A DNA stretch of 8,595 nt, taken from NCBI GenBank assembly GCA_913062655.1, contig CAJXXO010000098.1, forward strand, positions 1 to 8,595. The letters are read 5' to 3'. Position numbers and translations under genes: made by a program. Below are positions 1-6,020 of the stretch, one piece after another. How positions within the stretch are numbered: position 1 is the stretch's first letter; each line of letters opens with the position of its first letter. The notes beneath the pieces were generated by a model, which saw nothing but the letters and a program-made list of their open reading frames with translations, made no database searches and had not been told where the DNA came from. The DNA is from an uncultured Bacteroidota bacterium. Lineage in GTDB: Bacteria > Bacteroidota > Bacteroidia > Chitinophagales > S012-47.

Positions 1-82
1 CAATTCCCTGGAGGGCATGTACCGGAATACTATCCGGATCGTATGTTTTCTCTAATTGTTGGGTTTCAATTACCGCTTTCAT
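1..82 (-). CDS. ABC transporter ATP-binding protein, LolD/MacB-type (partial, N-terminus only)
   Basis: The reading frame opens with ATG at 82-80 and runs off the left edge of the window; 27 codons are visible. They begin MKAVIETQQLEKTYDPDSIP and continue VHALQGI. This matches the usual start of LolD/MacB/FtsE-type ATPases, in which a 'L.KtY..g...v.AL.gi' strand lies ahead of the Walker A loop. Walker A itself lies outside the window, so the ATPase motifs cannot be checked. The start is 4 bp after the stop codon of the upstream permease gene, as expected for the last part of one transporter operon. By inference it powers the two FtsX-type permeases encoded just upstream. The family call rests on a short stretch plus context. 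Confidence 0.8.
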   Translation of the reverse strand, partial: MKAVIETQQLEKTYDPDSIPVHALQGI

Positions 83-86
83 GGAT

Positions 87-1304
87 TTATATTTTTCTGA
101 TGGCAACAACAGGTTTTAGTTTCAGCGCTTTATAAGCCGGGTAGAGGGCCGATAGCAGGGCAAAAAAGAGCACCATGGCTATTAGTCCGGGGAAGTAACT
201 CCAATCGAGGATGGGGTAGAGGGTAGCACTCATTCCGTAGCTGGACATGCCTTCTTCTACCATGGGCAGGTAGATGCCAGCTTCTGCAAAGTAGGCGATG
301 GTGACCGTAGAGAGGCCGATACCCAAAATGCCACCAAAGAGGGCCAGGTATAGTGTTTCCAGCACTATCATGGAGAAGACACGGCCCTTGTTCATACCGA
401 TGGCCATGAGCATCCCTAGTTCACGTGTGCGCTCCAGCACGGCCATGAGCATGGTGTTTACCAACCCAAAGGCCAATGCCAACAGAATCACGGCAATGAA
501 GATGTAAAGAAAGTAATCCATCGCTTCATCCAGGTAGCGCAATTCGGGAGATAGTTGCTTCCAATTCTCAACCGCCAGTTGCGGGAAAGCTTGCTGCAAG
601 TTGGATTGCACCGTAGCGAGTTGCTCTTCCTCCTCTTCCACCAATATGGCGATTTCATGCACCAAGGGGTCGGTTTCCATTAACCGGGCCATATCGCTGG
701 CACGCACGTATACCATGCCTTTATCAAATTCGGTAGAAGCCGTCTCAAAAATGCCTTGCACCCGAAATGCGCCTGCCACGATGTTGTTGGTCGAGTCCTG
801 AAAGGTGAGGACTACCTTACTTCGCAATTTAATATCCAGTTGGCTGGCCAGGGCCGCTCCGATTACTACTGGATTTCGCATTTCTTCCTCAAAATAGGTG
901 CCTTCCTTTATTTTTTGGGCCATGTTGGTCACGGTGCGTTCTGCATCCGGCCATATCCCAATAATCTGAACGCCAGCGGCATCATTAGGGCTATTGGCCA
1001 TACCGATCGATAGGGTCCGGGCGGTCGCATGAGCGACATGCGGTTGTTCCGATACCCGTTTCCATACCTGTTGTCCGTCAGGAATCACATCTTCTATCTG
1101 ACGCTCATCGCCAAACTCCGGGTGATGGATCTGCATGTGAGAAAGGTAGTTGTAGATGACATCCTGTTTTCGCTGTTCGGATACCCCGGCTGATAGCGCC
1201 ATGATAAAGATGCCACCCCACAGCCCCAAGGTCACCGATAGAATGATAACCCCACTTCGGGTTTTATTCCGCCATATGTTTCGCCAAGCTATTGCTGGTA
1301 TCAT
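87..1304 (-). CDS. ABC transporter permease, FtsX/MacB/LolC-E type (permease 1)
   Basis: A 405-residue inner-membrane permease with the four-helix layout of type VII (mechanotransmission) ABC transporters. One membrane helix lies at about 18-39, followed by a MacB-like periplasmic domain at about 40-260. Three helices then lie at about 263-289, 310-340 and 371-392. The cytoplasmic loop ERTRELGMLMAIGMNKGRVF (291-310) is the conserved FtsX-domain segment that contacts the ATPase. The N-terminus WRNIWRNKTR closely resembles that of the second permease in this operon, so the two probably form a heterodimer like LolC/LolE. The gene starts 10 bp after the preceding permease gene and ends 4 bp before the ATPase gene. 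There is no fused ATPase domain, unlike MacB. A run of five Glu at 223-227 lies in the periplasmic domain. The substrate is unknown; lipoprotein or lipid release is inferred from the LolA-like neighbour. Confidence 0.92.
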   Translation of the reverse strand: MIPAIAWRNIWRNKTRSGVIILSVTLGLWGGIFIMALSAGVSEQRKQDVIYNYLSHMQIHHPEFGDERQIEDVIPDGQQVWKRVSEQPHVAHATARTLSIGMANSPNDAAGVQIIGIWPDAERTVTNMAQKIKEGTYFEEEMRNPVVIGAALASQLDIKLRSKVVLTFQDSTNNIVAGAFRVQGIFETASTEFDKGMVYVRASDMARLMETDPLVHEIAILVEEEEEQLATVQSNLQQAFPQLAVENWKQLSPELRYLDEAMDYFLYIFIAVILLALAFGLVNTMLMAVLERTRELGMLMAIGMNKGRVFSMIVLETLYLALFGGILGIGLSTVTIAYFAEAGIYLPMVEEGMSSYGMSATLYPILDWSYFPGLIAMVLFFALLSALYPAYKALKLKPVVAIRKI

Positions 1305-1314
1305 ACGCTTATCA

Positions 1315-2526
1315 TTAACTCCGCATTGCCTCCACGGCCTTCATGCGGTTGAGTTTGAGAATGGGATAGATGAGTACTAAGGCCGTAATGGCCAGTATCA
1401 AAAAGACCTGGTTGTAGAATATAGCCGGATCGGTGGACATCACATACACCGGTTCGAGGCCGTACTCTTCAAACATGGCCGACATTTCACCACCCGGATA
1501 GATGGGGTTGGCGGCCAGGTAAAGCACAAGGGGAAGGGAGACGAGTACGCCTACCATTACACCCAGCAAGGCCAACCAAATCAACTCCATCGTGACCATC
1601 CATTTCAGTCGCCAGCGCTTCATCCCTATGGCCAGCAGCACGCCAAACTCCTTGGTCCGCTCGGCCGTCATCATAAGAATGGTACTGAAAATGCCAAAAC
1701 CTATGATGAGGTAGATGATGAACTGCATGATGTAATTACCGCCCTTATCGGCCTGAATGGCCTGCACAAGATCCGGCATAAGCTCCTCCCAGGTCATAAC
1801 TTCCACACTGTTGCCCAACAAGGAGCGGAGTTCTTGTACCGTTTGTTCATGGTTCCGAGGCTGTTTTAGGTGCAATACATGACTGGTCACTTGCCCGTAT
1901 GCGCCAAACAAGTGCTGCGCTTCCGCCAAAGGCAGTAGCAGCGTGGTTTTATCCAGGTCCGGACTGCTGTATTTTACAATGCCCTTAATCGGATATTTAC
2001 CTACCGCAGAAACACCATGATAGCCCTGACCAAGTAATATCAGGGTATCATCCACACCTACCATAAGGTTGTCTGCCAGCCGGCTACTTACCAGCAGGGC
2101 CTGATCGTTAGCTGTGAGGTAGCTGCCTTCAATAATCTTGTCTTGCAGCCCGGTCAAATCGTTTTCCTTAGCGGGATCAATTCCCACTACCTTACCGCCA
2201 AGGGTTTTATCATCAGAGGCCAGAAGGGAAAATGATTCGAGTCGCGGCACCAACCCCTGTAGATTGTCGGGCACGTTGGGAAGGCTATCGAGCGTCCATT
2301 CCTGCATTACATTATTGATGGACTTATCTTCCCAGTATCCATCGGCATGCAACTGTCCATAGCCGGTGTATTGGCTGATGATATTATCCAGCATGCGGTC
2401 CCACGACCCTTCCTGCATCGAGTTGAGGGCGATAGATAAAAATACCGCCATGATGATGGATGCCATAGTTATAAGCGTCCTGCGTCTGTTACGCCATAGG
2501 TTACGCCATGCGAGTTTGGGTAGCAT
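1315..2526 (-). CDS. ABC transporter permease, FtsX/MacB/LolC-E type (permease 2)
   Basis: A 403-residue paralogue of the next gene with the same layout. The first helix is at about 17-36, the periplasmic MacB-like domain at about 37-262, and three further helices at about 266-286, 308-338 and 371-391. The FtsX coupling segment AERTKEFGVLLAIGMKRWRL is at 288-307. The N-terminus MLPKLAWRNLWRNRRRT parallels MIPAIAWRNIWRNKTRS of permease 1. The periplasmic domains look much more diverged than the helices, as in LolC/LolE pairs where only one subunit docks LolA. The gene begins 10 bp after the LolA-like gene and ends in three consecutive in-frame stop codons (TAA TGA TAA). Which permease would contact the LolA-like protein cannot be read from the sequence. 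Confidence 0.92.
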   Translation of the reverse strand: MLPKLAWRNLWRNRRRTLITMASIIMAVFLSIALNSMQEGSWDRMLDNIISQYTGYGQLHADGYWEDKSINNVMQEWTLDSLPNVPDNLQGLVPRLESFSLLASDDKTLGGKVVGIDPAKENDLTGLQDKIIEGSYLTANDQALLVSSRLADNLMVGVDDTLILLGQGYHGVSAVGKYPIKGIVKYSSPDLDKTTLLLPLAEAQHLFGAYGQVTSHVLHLKQPRNHEQTVQELRSLLGNSVEVMTWEELMPDLVQAIQADKGGNYIMQFIIYLIIGFGIFSTILMMTAERTKEFGVLLAIGMKRWRLKWMVTMELIWLALLGVMVGVLVSLPLVLYLAANPIYPGGEMSAMFEEYGLEPVYVMSTDPAIFYNQVFLILAITALVLIYPILKLNRMKAVEAMRS

Positions 2527-2536
2527 AGGATACAGT

Positions 2537-3280
2537 TTAAGGGCGTAAGCGTTTCATATTCTGAATAGAGAAGAATTCGGTCTCTATGTCAATATTGAAG
2601 GCAATGGATTGATAAGTGATCACCGTCTTCTGATCGGTTGCATCGGCCGGTATCATTTCCATTTTAGCCGGCAACATGCGGCCACCCAGGTTTTGTATAT
2701 CGCTGGTTTTCATAATGTTTACGAGATAGCCTTCCTCGTCATACTGTTCTGCGCGAATGGTCCAGTAGTTTTCCGTGTCGATCCATTGGATCACTTTGCC
2801 CCACACCACCGGCACATCGGGTTTGGGAATCATTTCAATTTTGTAGCAGGTATGACCATCCACCTCCTCCGTACCGAGCAGGCTGTGGGTATAGTCGTCC
2901 ACGATAGACACATCGCGCACCAGGTCATCGTTGGTAAAGTCGGAGCCCATCCAGCTTTGGCTCATCATGCTTGGAGGCAGCTTTATGGTGCGCTGTATGG
3001 AAGGTTGCCAGTTCCATACCTCATTGTTGCGTTTCAGGTAGGCCGTTCCTTTGTCGCGGGCCGGACTAAGGATCAATATGAGGGAGTAGTCGTCTCCCAA
3101 CGACCAGCTACGCATACTGATTTCACGTGTCCAGTCTGGTCGCACGATGGTCATGGTCATCTCGCTCTTATTCGAGTTGCCACGAAATTGTTGATCTGAT
3201 CTGGCCACGATCTCTTTTGCGTCTTGTGCCATCACAATAGCGGGTAGAAGCAGGCCTAGCCATACAAGTAAGCGTTTCAT
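2537..3280 (-). CDS. Outer membrane lipoprotein-sorting protein, LolA-like
   Basis: A 247-residue protein. A signal peptide covers about residues 1-18 (MKRLLVWLGLLLPAIVMA, likely cleaved before QD). There is no lipobox Cys, so it should be a soluble periplasmic protein. The mature part fits the LolA_like family (COG2834/PF17131 type): a run of beta strands with KSEMTMTIVRPDWTREISM near 38-56, SPARDKGTAYLKR near 72-84, and MGSDFTNDDLVRD near 111-123. C-terminal strands follow with WIDTENYWTIRAEQYDEEG near 166-184. Family members are thought to carry a lipid or lipoprotein in a hydrophobic beta-barrel groove across the periplasm. The ATG overlaps the stop codon of the TetR gene by 4 bp (ATGA), so translation of the two is probably coupled. 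The two permeases follow directly, suggesting that this carrier accepts cargo from that transporter. It is not shown to be the housekeeping LolA. Confidence 0.88.
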   Translation of the reverse strand: MKRLLVWLGLLLPAIVMAQDAKEIVARSDQQFRGNSNKSEMTMTIVRPDWTREISMRSWSLGDDYSLILILSPARDKGTAYLKRNNEVWNWQPSIQRTIKLPPSMMSQSWMGSDFTNDDLVRDVSIVDDYTHSLLGTEEVDGHTCYKIEMIPKPDVPVVWGKVIQWIDTENYWTIRAEQYDEEGYLVNIMKTSDIQNLGGRMLPAKMEMIPADATDQKTVITYQSIAFNIDIETEFFSIQNMKRLRP

Positions 3281-3858
3281 GTTCGTATGAATTGTTGAAT
3301 AAGTTGTGTTTTTGTGTATTCCAATGGGAAATTCTCAGGATCCAGTAGAATGTGCATTTGCAAGCCATCCAATACCGCAGAGAAGTAGCGCATTTGTGCT
3401 ACCGGGTCTTCGTAACCTTTATCGGCAAAGTAGGCTATTAGCCGTTGGATGTACACTTGCATTTCTTCCATTAGATTATCGAAAAGGAGGGAAGTAACCT
3501 GGGGCTGAAAAGCCATGGCCATGTAGAGCTTCCACTTCTCCGGTTGTTCCAGGGTAATGTCAATGCTTACCCGGATGATCCGCTCCACATCCTCATCTGT
3601 AAGAGGTTGCTCCGGATTGATCGCAAAGCGGTCAAATACAAAATCTGATATGTCGTGAAATACTGCCAGTAGTAGGGCCTCTTTACTTTCGAAATAGGTA
3701 TACACCAAACCTTTCGATATACCCGCTGATTTTGCAATCTGGCTGATCGTAGTCGAATGAAAGCCATAATTGGCGAATAGCTTCAATGCAGCTTCCAGGA
3801 TCAATGCTTCCTTTTCCTGCCGAATGGCTTCAATTTGTGCTTTGGTTCTCGGTGACAT
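3277..3858 (-). CDS. TetR/AcrR-family transcriptional regulator
   Basis: A 193-residue protein of normal length for the family. Residues about 16-62 form the TetR DNA-binding domain: a first helix with ILEAALKLFANYGFHSTTIS (20-39), the helix-turn-helix around ISQIAKSAGISKGLVYTYF (38-56), and then ESKEALLLAV. Residues from about 70 on are the variable, mostly helical ligand-binding and dimerisation domain; its inducer cannot be predicted. It is the first gene of the operon and overlaps the LolA-like gene by 4 bp. The ATG at 3858-3856 is 7 bp from an 18-bp palindrome that overlaps a promoter element, which supports autorepression and repression of the downstream transporter genes. No Shine-Dalgarno sequence is seen in the short leader, as is common in Bacteroidota. 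Confidence 0.93.
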   Translation of the reverse strand: MSPRTKAQIEAIRQEKEALILEAALKLFANYGFHSTTISQIAKSAGISKGLVYTYFESKEALLLAVFHDISDFVFDRFAINPEQPLTDEDVERIIRVSIDITLEQPEKWKLYMAMAFQPQVTSLLFDNLMEEMQVYIQRLIAYFADKGYEDPVAQMRYFSAVLDGLQMHILLDPENFPLEYTKTQLIQQFIRT

Positions 3859-3865
3859 AATAAAA

Positions 3866-3883
3866 TGACTGAACGGTCAGTCA
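3866..3883. promoter_or_regulatory. Putative TetR operator (18-bp palindrome)
   Basis: The plus strand reads TGACTGAACGGTCAGTCA. The arms TGACTGA and TCAGTCA are perfect inverted repeats of 7 bp around a 4-bp centre, and 8 of 9 base pairs are symmetrical overall. Size and symmetry fit a TetR-dimer site. It lies 7 bp ahead of the TetR start codon and covers the expected transcription start, so a bound repressor would block initiation. That the adjacent regulator binds here is inferred from position. Confidence 0.8.
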
Positions 3884-3913
3884 AAAATAGGAAACCTTTA
3901 CCAGACTAACGAA
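3882..3913 (-). promoter_or_regulatory. Bacteroidota-type promoter for the tetR-lolA-like-ABC operon
   Basis: Read on the minus strand, TATTTTTG (3889-3882) matches the Bacteroidota -7 consensus TAnnTTTG at every fixed position. A TTCG at 3913-3910, 20 bp upstream, is one mismatch from the -33 TTTG element and at the expected distance. Transcription would start near 3875-3878, inside the palindrome, giving a leader of about 20 nt before the ATG at 3858. The -7 box shares two bases with the palindrome. The -33 match is weak. Confidence 0.65.
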
Positions 3914-4070
3914 TGACATTAATCACTGTAAGACTATTTAACAGTAGGAGGTGCGTTTGAGGACAGGATGAATAAGTATGAATAGGGGGCACTGCCAAGG
4001 CGTAGGTCAGTGGCTATCGCTGCTCCGACATTTACATGTTGCCTGCATTACTTGAGCCAATAGAGCCCGA
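3914..4070. other. Intergenic stretch without a recognisable gene
   Basis: This is the rest of the gap between the pseudo-transglutaminase gene and the promoter of the TetR operon. I see no credible coding frame, no tRNA-like structure and no second TAnnTTTG box. Short inverted repeats exist (CACTG/CAGTG around 3990-4012, ACAT/ATGT around 4028-4040), but none is followed by a T-run, so no intrinsic terminator can be called for the upstream cluster. A short direct repeat GAGCC-AATA-GAGCC lies near 4054-4067. Confidence 0.5.
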
Positions 4071-6020
4071 TTACATTTCTACTACAAGCTTGATCTTATT
4101 GAAATCGGCTGCGGCATTGATAACTTCCCGGAATTCTTCATAGCGTTCGATAGGATAGCGGATCTGTTTGTAGTATTCATCAATTTGAATCGTCAGCGTA
4201 CTGCCCTCCATGGTATAATCCACCATAAAACCCATCGTCTTTTCTGCATCTTCAATAGCAATATCAAGTGCATCCAGGTTAGCTATGGTGGCTCCTTCGG
4301 GGAGCTGAATGGTTAGCTCCCGGTCATACCTTCGGTTGAAGGTGTTTTCAATGGGCAATTGCCGCTCTTCTTCGCTATACATTTCGCTTTGTGCTCCTAT
4401 GAGCATACCAATATTGAGTAACACTTTTGGGCCGGCACGCTCTACCAAATTTGGATAATACAGGGTGCCTTCATATTCCAGGGGTTTAATCAATGCCTCT
4501 TCAGGTTGGATGTTGTTCACGGTATAGTCCAATACTTCCACCTCTTCTCCCATGATCTTGGTGAACACATTGTCCAGTTCCGTACGCTCCTTTTCGTCCA
4601 TCAATTGGTAATAGTGCTGTATGCCCGAAGCGTTGTAACCGGACAACGACCGAAAGAATGCGATCTCCGGACGGTCGAAACCGTTGCCGGCCTTTACTGT
4701 GCAGCGAATCACGTTTGTATTCTGTGCAGCCGGCACGGGCGGGATGTACTTTACTTCACTCACTCCTGTGGCGAAACCACTCAGCGCTACTTTTTTAATA
4801 AACAGCCCATACATGTCAGTGCTTTTGGGCATCAGGTAGCCCAATCGGAGATTTTCCTCTGTTGGGGTCAAAAACTGGTCTATGGAAGGAAAGTAGAAAA
4901 ACCAATCGCGGAGAAAGAGGTAAGCTTCAAACTCCCGGTCAAAATCGTAGTCAAATCGATCGCAGGTCAGACCAAACTCATAGGGAATATCGGCCATAGT
5001 AAACAATTGACAATAGAGCCGTATCATATCGCCCTCATTGGCGTAGCGATTGTCGATAATATCATCCAACGAAGCATCATCAGCTCCATCTACAATCAGG
5101 AAGTTGCTTTTCAGGTAGAGCTCAATCTGCCGGATGATATCTTCTTGTGACCCGGCAGGTGAAATGCGTTTCTCCAGGAGTTTCGAAACGGCCTTTTCCT
5201 CCTTACGGGACAGCTCCTGGTGCATGCCCTGAAAGAGACGATCGGCCACTTTATTGTAACTGATGATGTTTCGTTCACCGGTATTGTAATTGTGCTCCGC
5301 CTTGTACATTACCGCCAACAAATGCTTGTCACGAGCCGAAAAAGGCTCACTCAGCAGGGGCGGTATGGTGTCCATAGACCAGCGATAGACGAACTGGTCT
5401 GTAATCGTGGTATCTTGTTGAACGGAGTCGGCTCCATTGTAAGATTTAAAAGCAATGGAGAGTATCTCGGGCGATTGCACCTCCAGTGAGCCGTGCATCA
5501 ACCACCGATTGGTTTGGTATACCAGCTCGTTGCCATCCAGTGAAGGTGGTTTTTTAAACTTGATCAACTGTTCTACCTCACTGCCGGGCTCTAGCCCTTC
5601 CAACGCAAAAAAGGTGTACTCCCCCTCATCGTCCAGGTCTTCGCTGCTGCGGATATCTTCCTCTTTGAGCTCCACCACATTACCGTTCGGCTGTATGACC
5701 CGTGCCTTAGCCTCTACCAGCTCCAATACATTGGTGGTGGGAATGTAAACGCGATTATTGCGCTCCACACCCTCTTCTGTGTTGACACGGATTTTGCGAT
5801 GCATCACCTGGTACTGAATGAGGGCATTATCGTAGGCGGCATCAAAATCCAGTATGATCAACCGATGATCCTCAAGCACGGTGGAAGACTTGGAGGTGTA
5901 CGGAGAGTCAATGGTTGTCAAGGTTGGGCTTTTCTCCCAGGTATAATCTGTAAAGGAACTTTGCCCGAGGGCAACAAGGGTAGTCAACAGAACAATCAGT
6001 GTAGTGTAGGTGTGTTTCAT
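4071..6020 (-). CDS. Secreted DUF3857 / transglutaminase-like protein, predicted catalytically inactive
   Basis: A 649-residue protein. A signal peptide covers about 1-19 (MKHTYTTLIVLLTTLVALG) with no lipobox, so it is periplasmic or exported. A DUF3857-type beta domain spans about 60-220 and a transglutaminase-core-like region about 265-400. A C-terminal beta-rich domain like DUF3858 (about 545-649) ends in RYEEFREVINAAADFNKIKL, similar to the end of the protein encoded upstream. Residues 327-345 align without gaps to 335-353 of that protein, and there the catalytic Cys is Glu329 (GAG at 5036-5034). The His region reads FEAYLFL (364-370) with no His. The Asp region reads FYFPSID (375-381), with Ser at the likely Asp position. 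Enzyme activity is therefore unlikely; a binding or scaffold role is inferred. The gene overlaps the upstream gene by 4 bp (ATGA) and is the last of its cluster. Confidence 0.85.
   Translation of the reverse strand: MKHTYTTLIVLLTTLVALGQSSFTDYTWEKSPTLTTIDSPYTSKSSTVLEDHRLIILDFDAAYDNALIQYQVMHRKIRVNTEEGVERNNRVYIPTTNVLELVEAKARVIQPNGNVVELKEEDIRSSEDLDDEGEYTFFALEGLEPGSEVEQLIKFKKPPSLDGNELVYQTNRWLMHGSLEVQSPEILSIAFKSYNGADSVQQDTTITDQFVYRWSMDTIPPLLSEPFSARDKHLLAVMYKAEHNYNTGERNIISYNKVADRLFQGMHQELSRKEEKAVSKLLEKRISPAGSQEDIIRQIELYLKSNFLIVDGADDASLDDIIDNRYANEGDMIRLYCQLFTMADIPYEFGLTCDRFDYDFDREFEAYLFLRDWFFYFPSIDQFLTPTEENLRLGYLMPKSTDMYGLFIKKVALSGFATGVSEVKYIPPVPAAQNTNVIRCTVKAGNGFDRPEIAFFRSLSGYNASGIQHYYQLMDEKERTELDNVFTKIMGEEVEVLDYTVNNIQPEEALIKPLEYEGTLYYPNLVERAGPKVLLNIGMLIGAQSEMYSEEERQLPIENTFNRRYDRELTIQLPEGATIANLDALDIAIEDAEKTMGFMVDYTMEGSTLTIQIDEYYKQIRYPIERYEEFREVINAAADFNKIKLVVEM

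Noticed and set aside
2609..3199. A 196-codon open frame on the plus strand
   Set aside because: It is antisense to the LolA-like gene, and its His-rich, low-pattern translation looks like the complement of a real gene.
87..3858. Reading the left operon as a MacAB-type drug efflux system
   Set aside because: The permeases have no fused ATPase, no MacA/HlyD adaptor is present in the window, and a LolA-like carrier takes that place. The part beyond base 1 is not visible, so this is not fully excluded.
3968..4070. Possible intrinsic terminator or small RNA in the gap after the pseudo-transglutaminase gene
   Set aside because: Only 4-5 bp stems (CACTG/CAGTG and ACAT/ATGT) with no GC-rich extension and no following T-run; not better than chance.
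4959..5012. C337 or C353 of the second DUF3857 protein as a relocated catalytic Cys
   Set aside because: In the gapless alignment C337 falls eight residues after the catalytic position, and no His or Asp motif accompanies it.
4506..5150. A 214-codon open frame on the plus strand
   Set aside because: It lies wholly antisense to the DUF3857/pseudo-transglutaminase gene, whose domains and signal peptide are clear. Its translation is rich in His, Val and Cys with no recognisable family or promoter.
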